NCBI GenBank assembly: GCA_028752905.1
Contig: JAQNBH010000006.1
Span: forward strand, 30,397,863 to 30,461,862
Source of the DNA: Cladorhizidae sp. MBARI D1340-BT2
Lineage: Eukaryota > Porifera > Demospongiae > Poecilosclerida > Cladorhizidae
DNA: 64,000 nt
Direction of reading: 5' to 3'
The notes under the pieces were generated by a model that did no database searches, had not been told where the DNA came from, and worked only from the letters and a program-made list of their open reading frames with translations. Numbering within the stretch: position 1 is the first letter of the stretch; every line of letters starts with the position of its first letter. The translations under genes and the position numbers were made by a program. Positions 11,183-22,558 of the stretch are shown here, one piece after another.

Positions 11183-11373
11183 TTCTGGTGCCAGGCAGTG
11201 CAATGAAAAGAACAAGTAGTCGGAGATTCGGTGTTTGTGTTTTAATATGGCTGGCAATATTGCTTAACATGTTTCTAGTGCTTCCACTAGATCTGGATCC
11301 TTGCCTTTCCATAACGAGCATCACAATAAAGTTAATTTTTTTGCCCAAGCAACCTTTTTGGAAAATACAGTGT
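11183..11373 (+). CDS. Truncated membrane-type ORF (copy in B)
   Basis: The reading frame contains LIWLAILLNMFLVLPLDLDP, a hydrophobic stretch long enough for a membrane segment, followed by LIFLPKQPF. The inverted copy at 61457-61726 has the same frame and extends further upstream to a Met. Here the upstream part is replaced by the LTR retrotransposon at 11182. Both copies are stop-free despite substitutions, which favours a coding exon. The family is unknown. Confidence 0.4.
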
Positions 11374-11874
11374 TAGGATCATTCCAGACGACTTAGTTCC
11401 TTTCGTAGCAGTGGCTTAATTTTGAAGGTCGAGTGCCCTGTTATCTTTGCTTGACAGTTGTGACAAGGATAGTCCATGAAGGCTTGAATCTCTAATGCTA
11501 AGGAAATAAGAATGGAATTGCTAACTGGATAATATTTATATCTTTATGCAAGCGTACTGTCAGGTAGGTAATTATTACTTGTAGTTATGTATTTTGAAAT
11601 ATGCAATAGTTTCCTACAAGCAGCATAAACAGATGCAGTATTACAAGCATTGTGTGTAGTATTAGCTACCTGCACAACAACACGCAATTTAAGCGAGATG
11701 CTTAGCTGTTCTTAGCAATGGCTACTAAACCATCATTCCTCGAATTATTTCCTAGACAGGGATTTGGAATCAGCAGCCACAACGACCATAGTGATAGGAA
11801 TTCTTATAAGTTGCTGAAGTTTATGAGGAAAGATGATTCCAAGATATAAGCAGTTAAAAAAAGTATAATTAACT

Positions 11875-12570
11875 CTACTCCAAGCCTAAGCCTTAACTCT
11901 AGTCCAAGCCTTAGCCTTAACTCTAGTCCAAGCGTTAGCCTTAACTCTAGTCCAAGCCTTAGCCTTAACTCTAGTCCAAGCCTTAGCCTTAACTCTAGTC
12001 CAAGCCTTAGCCTTAACTCTAGTCCAATCCTTAGCCTTAACACTAGTCCAAGCCTTAGCCTTAACTCTATTCCAAGCCTTAGCCTTAACTCTAGTCCAAG
12101 CCTTAGCCTTAACTCTAGTCCAAGCCTTAGCCTTAACTCTAGTCCAAGCCTTAGCCTTAACTCTAGTCCAAGCCTTAGCCTTAACTCTAGTCCAATCCTT
12201 AGCCTTAACTCTAGTCCAAGCCTTAGCCTTAACTCTAGTCCAAGCCTTAGCCTTAACTGTAGTCCAAGCCTTAGCCTTAACTCTAGCCCAAGCCTTAGCC
12301 TTAACTCTAGTTCAAGCCTTAGCCTTAACTCTAGTCCAAGCCTTAGCCTTAACTCTAGTCCAAGCCTTAGCCTTAACTCTAGTCCAATCCTTAGCCTTAA
12401 CTCTAGTCCAAGCCTTAGCCTTAACTCTAGTCCAAGCCTTAGCCTTAACTATAGTCCAAGCCTTAGCCTTAACTCTAGCCCAAGCCTTAGCCTTAACTCT
12501 AGTCCAAGCCTTAGCCTTAACTCTAGTCCAAGCCTTAGCCTTAACTCTAGTCCAAGCCTTAGCATCGCTC
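11875..12570. repeat. 18-bp satellite (long array, in B)
   Basis: About 38 head-to-tail copies of the 18-bp unit AGCCTTAACTCTAGTCCA with scattered single changes. It produces long artificial ORFs with LRLGLELR-like repeats on the minus strand; these are not genes. The B' array (54957-55190) has only about a dozen units. Confidence 0.97.
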
Positions 12571-12971
12571 TAATCTATGTTAAGTGTGAATTGGTGTTGA
12601 TTGAACCTCACACTCCTTGGGTTGTTAGGGTCGCATTCATAGTCCTTCTAAAGGCTGGTTCACAATATGACGTGAACCATCCTGAAATATTAACTGGAAT
12701 ACCCTAAGATATTTTAAACAAGTACAATAGCCAGGTTAAGAAGGCAAGCAGGCTCTGTGCCATAACAAGACACAGTGTATGGCAAACCAATGAAATTTCA
12801 GTTACCACTTAATATCAAGTGATTTTGCATAAAAATAATGGCATACTGAATAGAGAACTCTTGATTAGTGGCACAAGAAGCTTGACTACAAAAATTACTC
12901 CCCTGATAAATTGTACAAACTGTACATAATGAAAAATACAATTAGATTATCTCTATTTCTTAGTAACTTAC

Positions 12972-15475
12972 TAGATATATGCACATCTCTGCTCTGAAGA
13001 TGAAATGATAAAATAATATTAAAAAAAGGATAAATGTCAAATGCGTGTGTATACTCAAACTTCACCTGATACCTGACATTGAGCAGTTCCTTTTTGGCTT
13101 TCTGTGTTGTCAAGATGACCTACAGTTTCAAAGACACACTATCAAAGTAAGTTTATAACATGAGCATATTTAGAAGTCAAGCAAATGTTGTTATTGGGTG
13201 TACATACTTGCCATAAGTAAATTCCGGGACATTTCCGACGCGAATTTCCGACCATGCCCGCTCAATAGCATGCGAGTTTCCCTGTCCCCATGATGTTATT
13301 ATTTACCCTATATTTTACAATTTCATTATATTTCTTTTATTTATATTGTTTTAATTATACCTTTGTCTTTCTCCTGAAATTCTTTCCCTATCACTGGCCC
13401 AACACCTTTTTTTTTTCTTTCTTTTTTTTCCACATAATTTTTTTTGTAACCATTACATTTTGAAACAAAGCATATCATTCGATTGCAAATTGAAAGAGCT
13501 ATAACTTGATATATGAATCAGCTCTATTCAAGTAGGCAAACAAAAGTTACGCATCTCTATGTCTACAACAGTAAAAAAGTCACTAACAACAAATCTGACT
13601 TTTTTCTCTACTCCGTAGGATTTTGATTGATAGCGAGTCTGCAGTAGATATCTCTGCAGCTTTTCACCGAAGAAGAGCATCCAAAAGTTATAGTGCCGGT
13701 CACAGTGAAGTAAAGTCATCATTGTCCAAAAAAATATATAATTATATTTTTGTTGCCGTGACCAGTTCGGAATCACGTGCTACCTGGAATTTTTCTTGGA
13801 TTGTAATTTTAAACTATCGCGCACCCCCTGGTAAAAAATTAAATCTGTAGCTCTGTTCGCGAGCGATGTCGAATTCGCGCCTTATGGCGGTGAGAGTGTT
13901 TCCGTCAAAATGGCATTCTCTCTTTCTGCTTCTTTGCTACACTGGCCATTTTGCTGGTTGGGAAGTTTCACGTGCATGCCACACCTCCAATCGAAACAAG
14001 GTCAAAGGTTTGGCAAACCAGCTGGAATTGTTTTTCTCTCCTAAAAAGTGTCCTTTTTTTTTAACTTTGGGACTGCAGTGGCCGAGTGGAAGCGCAAGGT
14101 GCGCGTATCTGTAAATTCCGGGACATTACCGGGACAAGGACACCACCGGGACAATGCCTAAAATTCGGGACTGTCCTGGCCATTCCGGGACGGTTGGCGT
14201 GTAGAGTAGCATGCCCTATCTGGTTGGACTCGTATTTCTAAATGTCGGATGGCAAACTCATAAAGCTCATATCTCAACAGGATTCAAGGCTTGCTAGGAG
14301 TATTTTTTTAACCCCAGCAGCAGATGCTGTTTTAGGACTAGACTGGTTACAACAAGTGCCCATTGGAAAGTTGACAACTTTGACATTTCAGTAATCCTGA
14401 GAAAAAGAACAACTAGCTAAAGCCCATGCAGCAGCTTCGCAATCAAAATTTAGTTTCAAACTTTATTGCAGATTATCATTAGCAATGTGTATGTGAATAA
14501 CATGAGTGGGCATCATTTGGAATAACCAGCTTCATGATGAAAGCACCCACAATACAAACTCTCGGGTTTTAATTGCCTATATATTAATTGTATATAATTA
14601 CAGTAATGTAAATTGTTTGAACATTTATATGTAAGCTTTAAGCACGATTCTCTAAGATATAATTTTATGCAAATCTTTTTATGAATGCTAAAAATGATTT
14701 TTTACCCCAGTTCCAAAGGAATAGCATGCTCACAATGAAAATGAACAGACAGGTCAATAGGCAAGATATAAAAAATACATTAAGTCATAACTATGCACTT
14801 GAAACAAGTCTTTCCTAAGATGTTACTTATGAAAAGCAGCATAATAGGACACAGACCCTCCCCATTGATCATGACTCTTCAAAATTGAATGATGATACAT
14901 ACTTAATAATCTGCCTACCAAGTTTGGCAATGATCCTCCGAGACAGTCATACATACAAATGCACAAACAGACATGAGCACAAACAAAACCCTGCCATGCA
15001 TGCTTGTGTCCATCACCTCCCACATATCCATGTTATGCTCATACAGAAATAAATGTCTGGACACCATGCCTTATATAGTATGATTGCTTACCATATCTTG
15101 ATTCATAGTGAATCAAGTCCTTCTTCTGATCAGTGATAGTGTGAGAGTTCTCCGAAACTTTCTCCTTCAGATCAACGACATTTTGAGAGCTCTCTGAAAG
15201 TTGCTTCTTCAGATCAACGATACATTGAGAGTTCTCTGAAAGTTGCTCCTTCAGATCAATGACACTTTGAGAGCTCTCTGAAAGTCCTTCCTTCAGATCA
15301 ATGACACTTTGAGAGCTCTCTGAAAGTTGCTTCTTCAGATCAAGGACTCTTTGAGAGCTCTCCAACTCCACTATTGAAAAACTCAGATTAAACTGGTTCT
15401 TTGATCATCAGTATGAAGCTCACCTTCGAGTCGCTTTCGCTTTTCAGTAGCACGGTCACGTTTACGTTGCTCTGC
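12972..15475 (-). CDS. Coiled-coil gene fragment, four candidate exons (copy in B)
   Basis: Minus-strand exon 15424-15475 (AG before, GTGAGC after) encodes AEQRKRDRATEKRKRLE. Exon 15092-15370 (TTTTCAATAG before, GTAAGC after) continues in the same phase with six 14-residue units such as LSESSQSVIDLKEQ, a heptad-type coiled coil. Smaller candidate exons are 13073-13119 (47 nt) and 12972-12993 (22 nt), each with canonical borders. The 5' and 3' ends of the gene are not seen, and other exons may lie between 13120 and 15091. Exon 2 is 279 nt (phase 1-1). The family is not identified. The B' copy is frameshifted, so if either copy works it is this one. Confidence 0.6.
13203..14203. mobile_element. 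Private 1.0-kb insertion in B, unclassified
   Basis: B' has the uninterrupted sequence TTATTGGGTGTAGAGTAG (minus strand near 54330). B has GTGTA on both sides of 13203-14198, a 5-bp target duplication. The insert has several CCGGGACA-type motifs near both ends and no obvious terminal inverted repeat. Near its right end TGGCCGAGTGGA (14079-14090) resembles a tRNA-Ser/Leu A box, but no B box was found. ORFs inside (13528-13776 minus, 13866-14114 plus) are unrecognised. Confidence 0.8.
14204..15080. other. Probable intron and repeat sequence in B
   Basis: This lies between the candidate exons of the coiled-coil gene. A minus-strand ORF at 14823-15023 (HKHAWQGFVCAHVCLCICMYDCLGG begins within it) is kept in B' at 53512-53712. 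It starts close to the exon 2 donor, so it is probably intronic or an old repeat rather than a separate gene. Confidence 0.4.
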
Positions 15476-16199
15476 CTATATCAAGTCCTATCACGAAAAG
15501 TGTGTCTTTTGGTTATTGTATACATCTATAATCAGTGAGTTGACAGTTACATCATAAAAAATATCCCTACACTCTGCACACATGTTGTTAAATGGAGCTG
15601 CTTAATATCAGTGACTGCTGGAAAAGAAGTACTTAAATATAAAAACTAATTGTAATACAAGTAAAGTGTTAAAGATATACTTAAGGGAGAAGTGCACCAG
15701 AAATTGATATCGTAAAAAAAAGGTATTAGGTTGTACAGTTCATGAACTTATTTCTCTCTAAATGTTTTATCTTTTACATCCTGTTCTGCATACTGAGTTT
15801 ATTTTTCCATCCTTGGTAAGTCATCTACAGATCGTTCTAGATTTTGGGATCCTTTAGCTATAGTAGAGAAACTTCTTCGTAGTTGCCTATGTGATGGTTA
15901 GGCATTTGTAAAAGCAAGCTGTTCTATGCACACAAAAATAAGCTTGTTCCTACATATTTGGAGCTGGTTAGGGACCTGCTGTCCACACTGGCATAAGAAT
16001 TGTTCCCTGGTAAGCCACAATAGTGGACTCACACATGTTTGTTCATATGCCAATCATGCGCTACTGTTTTTGCTGTCTTGAACATGTCAGGAGAGAACAG
16101 TAAAGTTGAGCAGTAGCATCTAGATAAGCTGATGAGATGCCTTGAGGTAGCATATACATAACCAAGTATATTGCTGAGACCATAGCTTTTTATGCTAGA

Positions 16200-16400
16200 A
16201 TTGTTTGTTACACAGACTTTCTCGACAATCAACTTAAATTTACCCACTCAACATTGTGGCTAATGCTCTAGCCTTCATCAGGAACAATGAGATGCTAAGA
16301 CTCATACGAATCTTAGCATCTTATTATTCCTGATTGAGGTTAGAGTATCTAGCAGGAATGTCAAATGAGCAAATTTAAGTTAATAATCGAGAAAGTTATA
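16200..16400. repeat. Foldback repeat with hammerhead-like arms (copy in B)
   Basis: The two halves are imperfect inverted copies meeting in GATGCTAAGA...TCTTAGCATC. Each arm holds a degenerate CTGATGA-stem-GAA motif (minus strand at 16275-16281, plus strand from 16330). Outer ends read ACTTTCTCGAC and its inverse. B' has the same element at about 52183-52372. Confidence 0.75.
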
Positions 16401-16832
16401 TCTACAATGTCAACTGAGAATACTTTGAAAGCTAAAATAGTTTTCGATTAAATTGATTATACATTGGTATCTATACTGAATGGAATTTGAATTAGTTCTG
16501 AGACCATTCCAGTTGCAAGATATGGTCCTCCTCACTTCTCAATATGCAACCAGTTATTTTGTAAATTAATGTCACAGTTGACATTTCACTGTAAACCTTA
16601 TCGTCTCTCATCACATGAAAAAGGGGATAGTTTGAGAGAAGCATTTTTGGTGAACAACAATACACAAATTCCAAAATGAATGTTTGTAAATATTGTTGAC
16701 CAATGCTGAAGAGAGTTGTCTAGAAACAAATCTCACCAATGATTAACTTTCATACAGCAAGTTAATATATAAATAAAACATGGATGAACACAATGTAATA
16801 GTACAAAATACTACGATCAATAGGCTCTTTAT

Positions 16833-17156
16833 GTGCATCTCATTAAACTGCTCCAGGAAAGTCATAGCTCGGCAACTATTATAGCTATCAAGCAAGGTAG
16901 ACTCAGAATTGACCTCTCTTCACAATGCTTTCACTGCTCTAAGATCTCAACTAAGCTTGGATGTATGCATGGATTTCTTTTCCTTGATATTAACTGCTTT
17001 CACCTTCAGAATTATGCATTGCATGTCCTGAAGCTCGATTGCAATCTTTCATGCCTTGTTGACCAATTCTCCACTGTTGTTGGATATCACTGTTATGCCA
17101 TCTCTAAACTCTGGTTGAGTTGCCTCTCATGTTTTATTTCACCAAAAGTTGTTTAG
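16833..17156 (+). other. Unidentified ORF in B
   Basis: A 107-residue plus-strand ORF (HLIKLLQESHSSATIIAIKQ at its start). The inverted copy at 49963-50293 is split between two frames, so conservation of coding is weak. No domain recognised; it may be non-coding. Confidence 0.2.
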
Positions 17157-17219
17157 TATACATGTCGTTAACATCCATATGGTCGATTATGAAGTGCTGC
17201 TCTTGAAATAAATATCAGC

Positions 17220-17380
17220 TTATGAGCATGTGTAATAAGCTTCAACATTAGGGTAATGTGTTTCACAGAACATTGCAGCAGGAGCATTACCAGGCCTGTT
17301 TATAGCTGCAAATGTCTGTAGCTGTCCACATTTTCGTAAAGAGTATCTTGCTGCTCTTATGTTAGCTACGTAGCTAGCTT
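17220..17380 (-). other. Exon-like module shared by A and B (copy in B)
   Basis: The minus-strand frame reads ARYSLRKCGQLQTFAAINRP and continues to MFCETHYPNVEAYYT. Related copies are at 5470-5650, 35800-35970 and 49750-49905, always with this frame open. Small deletions between copies are multiples of three, as expected of a coding exon. Function unknown. Confidence 0.4.
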
Positions 17381-17399
17381 CCAAACATCATAACCACAA

Positions 17400-19143
17400 T
17401 GGAGAAACTCTTAGGGCATGGTCAGATATTTTGAATATGTACACAGCAATACAGGATATTTTTTGGGGGTAATTTTATTCCCAAGAGCATATCCTCACTC
17501 TATACCATATGGCAAGTTAGGTGATGAGAATGTAGAGCAAATATTTAACTATTGTGGCTATACTACTTTAAACTTATTCTAGTGCATGCAAACCCAAATA
17601 CCTCATAGTTAGGGCAACCCTCAAGTTTCAGGCATCTTCTGGGAAAGTCTAAAACTTCCATTTGGAACTCGTATCACAAATTCCCAGACATAAGAAAAGA
17701 TCTAACTTTTTTGGGTGAGTACCATCACAGAAAGTAACATTAATAATCTCCTGCAAATTATGAATTTTGCATCAAAATTATTCTTCTACCAGCCTTCTTT
17801 GGGTGCATGCAACAACTTCCACTCTCTGCAATGTTTACTAAAATAACACTTATTAGCTGTCTCTGTCACCAATCATGTCGCTGCCCCATATCCATGGCAA
17901 CCAATCATAGACCTAGGATTGCCTCATGTGTATGGTTAGGTATACGACCAAACAAACCAAAGTTTGGTGACAATATCATTAAACTTGCTCTGCAACCTGA
18001 GTTCTCCACAACTTTTGGGCTTACGACGGATTTTTTTCTATGGTAATGTTGATGACTGATATCAGACTGCTGCTATGAAGTAACGTGCTTTGCACTTCAA
18101 TAGGTCAACATCCCTAGTCCAATGTGGAGGGATGTCATATAGCATTCACTAGTCTGGCATGTTCTAGTCTAAACAGAGAGTATGGCCAGACCTATTCAAA
18201 AGACAAAAAGAGTTTTCCTTAATATCAATGTTGAGCTCAAGATCTGTGATATTATGAAGAACTGGATAAATTTAGCTTGAGTGGCAGTGGAATGCAGTAT
18301 AGGAGAGTGGATTGTCAATCATTTTATGTGGAGCTAAAAATAGCTGAAGATCTTCCACACTGAAGTTCAGTTATCGATGATTTTCAATTATTAGAACTCC
18401 ATTTGTTGGAATAATTGGGCGGCTACAATACGTATGCAGCTTAATAAAATCAGGCAGATCATTCCTGAGAAGAAACTGACCTGCCAGGATTAGCTAGAGA
18501 GCTCCATTATAGCACCAGGATCAGAATGATTTTCTGTCAGCTTTTATGGTGGTGGGCGTGCATTGTCCAAGCATAGAATAGGGGGAGGATTGGGGTTGGG
18601 AAGTGATCTTAATTCCAATGCCCCACGATGATGGGAGTGTGGAATATTCTTATCAGGAGGGCAATGGTATTAAGATAAACTACCACAAGCATAGCAAATC
18701 CCTCACATCATGGTGAAGGAACTGTTTCCATTAGTGATTGGGCAAGCTTTATGCGGAAAAAAGTGGTGGGCATAAGCAGCTAAATAATGGTGTAGCAGTG
18801 TTGTATTGGTGGCCATCCTGATATTAGGTGGTAGAAAGGTTGTCAATGTGATGAACCTCATGAAAAGCCTGTTATTCTTTTGCTCTAATGTAATCTGCTA
18901 ATTATAAGCCAGCACATCCCTGGGAGAGAGAATAGAGCAGTGGATAATCTGTCCCAAAATGATGTAACATATTTCTGTGCCCGGTTCCTTCAGCCATCAG
19001 GGAACCTGATGTCGTCTCACAAGAACTATAAGTAACTCTAGTATCTAGCGGGCCGAACTGGGCTAAAGAGAGGTGAAGAAACTTATTGATTAGGAATGGC
19101 CAAGGTTACATACTGCAGTAGTCAGTAAAAATACCAGGAATTT
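17400..19143. other. B-block sequence without a clear gene
   Basis: The ORF at 17807-18046 is matched at 49064-49303 in B', but it overlaps a sequence resembling a dispersed repeat (CCAAACTTTGGTTTGTTTGG on the minus strand). Nothing else coding is evident. Confidence 0.4.
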
Positions 19144-19380
19144 TTATTTGCAGGGGGGCTTCAGGCAGTTCAGCAACAGAGACGGGGTGCCGTGCAGCTT
19201 CATGTCATAGATTGCTGGGTCAGGGTTAACCATCATACCATCAAGTATACTTGTCAGCAATCTGATTTCTCTACATCGCTGATGGCAAGAAAGTACACTT
19301 GGAGCCTGCCCATCAACATCTACAAACAGTCGGCAAGGAATCAAATGGTTGGAGGCATACCAAGGTTGGGAGAAATGACA
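19144..19380 (-). other. Exon-like ORF of unknown function (copy in B)
   Basis: The minus-strand frame includes FVDVDGQAPSVLSCHQRC and MMVNPDPAIYDMKLH. The B' copy at 47748-48029 keeps this frame and is preceded by a plausible acceptor (CATTCCCTGCAG). Near the end the B' copy has VAELPEAP where this copy has shifted frame. Family not recognised. Confidence 0.4.
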
Positions 19381-19542
19381 GAAATTGCCATATATCTCCT
19401 GATATTCTTATAAAGCTGAAAGGAGGTGGGGGGCCCACTCATACCATTGTACATCACACATTTGGATGCATGCTGCTTTGAACTCTGTTGCTTTCCAAGA
19501 TCAGGAGAAATGAAATGACAGTCTATCAGAAGCCTCTATGAA

Positions 19543-20160
19543 CACATGCTGTTATATAGACCACCAGGCAGTAAGGTAGTGCCCCACATGCTGTTATATA
19601 GCACTGCCACATCACCCTCTTGGATGATACTGTTTTCACCAGAAATATTGATGTACGATTATGTATATATAGCTAGGTAAAAGCTTGCTCTAGTTTAAAA
19701 CTTTAATTAAATATTGTTATACCTTTCTTGCTGTTTTTGTCTCTTATAAACCTATAGCATGACATGACCTTACAGCTGTAGAAAACCTTGTACTTTATAG
19801 CCCCAGATAGCTATATAGGTGGTAGAGAAACTTTCTCACCACCTCTATATTAATAATATTAGCTCTGGAGAGTCATCATTTTTGGGGGGCATTTATGTTG
19901 CCTGGTTGCCTTTGTAGCCATTGATTAGAGATGATCAACATCAACTTTCCTAAGGCAGGTGATTCATTTGTCAAATACAAGTAAGGAACAGTCAGGTTTG
20001 TTATTGTGAGGCTATTGTGGAGGCTGTGAGGGCTATATAGTTCACATTTCTTGTAGTGACAGATGCTGCCACACATCGACACCCTGATGCTACACACTCC
20101 CACCTGAATTTTATAGTAGTAGCAATAGTAGTTGTACTAGTACTATGATCTTCTCTGTAA
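19543..20160. other. Unique spacer after B
   Basis: B homology ends at about 19542. A short direct repeat (ACATGCTGTTATATAG at about 19543 and 19588) follows. No gene seen. Confidence 0.5.
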
Positions 20161-20350
20161 TTAACTTGGAAATTTACTCTCTCGACATTTTGACTAGATG
20201 CTCTAGCCTTCATCAGGAATAATATTAGGAATATTAGTACTCAGCCAACTCTCAGTTGACAGTGTAGACTTTCTCGAAGAACGACTTAAATTTACTGACT
20301 CAATGTTTATGCTATAGATGCTCTATCTTTGATAAGGAATAATGAATAAT
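20160..20350 (-). ncRNA. Tandem pair of degenerate hammerhead-like motifs
   Basis: On the minus strand CCUGAUGA (20210-20217) is followed by GGCUAG, a 5-base loop, CUAGUC (20192-20208), then AAAAUGUC. The invariant GAAA of a hammerhead is changed to AAAA. Bases on both sides (AUUAUUC and GAGAGAG) can pair as a short stem I. A second, more decayed unit lies at about 20285-20345. Self-cleavage is unlikely in these copies; the call is a relic of a hammerhead-bearing repeat. Confidence 0.4.
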
Positions 20351-20816
20351 TATTACAAGAAAACAATCTTTTCCAACAAACTGCAGGGAGCCAAAAATTT
20401 ATATAGCCACGTACAGTTTGATGACCCAGTAACATTTAAATCATCATGCTAAATGTATAAAACTGGTGAGCATAGTTTTCAGCATTAAAAGCTCACACGG
20501 TTAAATGTGCTATTTGCGTTTGCTGCTTGAGGGAAGTGCTAGTGCATTTGCTACTGGGTGCAAACCTACCAACTTAAGCTAGCTTCACCCTACACAGCTG
20601 GACCAGAGCTTGGCAACACTTCCGGGACAGAGCCAAGCATGGATGGCCAAAGGATATCTAATTGTTTTGGCTAATTGCAAACAAAAACAAATCGTTGTCA
20701 CGCACATCAAAAGCATATCGAGTCTGGTCAGCACAAGTGGTGGATCTAGCAACTTCAAAGTTAGCTAATTGGGCAGGGTTATTATAAAATGTACAATCAG
20801 CAGTGCCTCACTCTAA

Positions 20817-21198
20817 CTACATGTTGGTTGTATACTCATACATGAACCTTCCGCGGTCAAACTTAAGATCCTTGCAATGGGGTGGAGGTGGCATCATAAA
20901 TCCAGAGCTATAAAACTCGCATTCTGAGTATTCCTTGTCAGACATTTACAAGAATGCAAGTGCTTGCAACCTGTTGGCACGCACCTAGGGACAGCACAAT
21001 ATAAAATATCCGCTGCCAGTATTCACCAGTGTTTCCAGTTCCATGTGTCGAGCAGTGGAAATGGAGTGAAACTTTATCCTTCATTCTCATGCTCTGAAGT
21101 CTTTTCATGAGTGAGCAAGCGAGATCCAATTTCCACTCCCTGTATGCCTTACTCCCCACACACACAATACCCTGGAAAAAAACATACCTGTATATCAA
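20817..21198 (-). other. Possible exons, unidentified
   Basis: Minus strand: after a strong acceptor (TTTTTTTCCAG near 21179) an open frame reads GIVCVGSKAYREWKLDLACS and TGNTGEYWQRIFYIVLSLGA. A separate frame at 20817-20945 reads MSDKEYSECEFYSSGFMMPP. They may be exons of one gene, but the join and family are unknown. Confidence 0.3.
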
Positions 21199-21199
21199 C

Positions 21200-22010
21200 T
21201 AATTTAGTAACAATGCCTTCATGACGGTATAATTGATGTCATAGTCAATGTCGTATTAGCACCACTTTAATGATTTTCCATCTTCACATGATGTCATGCA
21301 TCTGGATCCTTGCCCTAGCCTAGCATACAGTCAACATTGATTCTCCCGTGCCCTAATCTCAATCAGTTTTTTTTCCTTGCCTTTGCACTAGGCTCTTGGT
21401 AACGTCATACCTTTGCCCTTGTAGTAGGCTCTTGGTAATGCATACCTATGCCCTTTCCCAACTATTTTCAGAACACTTTTCTTGAACTTGATATCAAGTT
21501 GATGGCATATACCTCTAGAAATATTGTGTTGAGGGTTGTAATGATATTAGCAGTGAATATTTAATAGGAGATGGAGACCATCAATGTACAGGAAGGGGGA
21601 AAAGAATCGAAAAGACTTCCCAAATTAAAAGTAAATTTTATCTCAGAGAAAGTAAAGTCCAATTTCAATGCTTGTTGTGTAGGTAATTACAACACTTGAT
21701 AGCTGTAGCCAGTTGTTGCTTTGAATTATGAATTCAAACATCAATATTGATTGTTCGAAATGATTGATGAGACTAGGACTACTTTAGCTGTGTTGTGTCT
21801 TCCTAATTGAATGTCACTGTTAAATTAATACACAGTACCAACTAGGTCATGTGATGGATCTGTCAAGCCACACCTCATGCTCATGTACATTATTTTTCAT
21901 GATGTGTGTTGTCATTGGTGTGGCATGGGCTCTATGCTAGTCGCTTCTCTCTCTCCCGTCAATAGATTTAGCGCAGCCATAGTTACTCAGAAGAGAAGGA
22001 AGGCTAGTCC
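21200..22010. other. Intergenic
   Basis: A short local duplication (TAGGCTCTTGGTAA at about 21391 and 21427). No gene seen. Confidence 0.5.
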
Positions 22011-22558
22011 TAACTACCAAGGATAAGCTGAAGGTCCATCTATCAAGAAGAAGGGGAGAACTTTAACCCAAGTGTGGCAGCCAAAGTCGATTCTGTCCAT
22101 GATATCGTGAAGAATAAGGGAACCTGCATATCTCCTCGCTGAAGTTCGATCAGTGCCTGCACTAAGATAACAAAGTCTCGACAAGAATGTCCATAATGAT
22201 AATTTTTTCAAACATTTCAGCTGTCGGAGCTGAGTCCGATACATTTGGATCGTCCACTGTGTCTCTTACAAGAACTACACCTAGGGACATGACGAAAACC
22301 TACAACCTCATTTTGACGCAGAGTTATGGATAGCTGATGTCGATAACAAATATGGTTGGGTTTCAACACAAATGGAGTGTCAAATCCAAATGATCTGGAT
22401 ACCATATATTCTCTTGTGACCTCCCGGCTCATGTGACCAATGGAAATGGTAACTCATAGACAACATCCTTCATTGCTTATGCATGTGCATGTTGAAGTGT
22501 GTAATTGGTGCCTCTAGTTATGTAATTAGCACAATTTTATGCTATGACAAGATCAAGT

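Larger units (their letters stand above)
11181..19542. repeat. Inverted duplication block B
   Basis: This block matches 47600-61637 in reverse. It holds a membrane-type ORF, an 18-bp satellite, coiled-coil exons, a foldback repeat and several exon-like ORFs. It has a private insertion at 13203-14203. It lacks the 50610-52036 insertion of B' and the roughly 5.7-kb segment with the Ginger transposon. The outer end at 11181 abuts the truncated LTR; the inner end is at CTCTATGAAC near 19542. Confidence 0.95.

Noticed and set aside
11804..12043. Long ORFs with LRLGLELR repeats, and WTRVKAKA repeats at 54957-55226
   Set aside because: They are direct translations of the 18-bp satellite; the unit is a multiple of three, so any frame stays open.
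14071..14105. Possible tRNA gene (A-box-like TGGCCGAGTGGA)
   Set aside because: No B box or cloverleaf could be found; kept only as a possible tRNA-like piece of the insertion.
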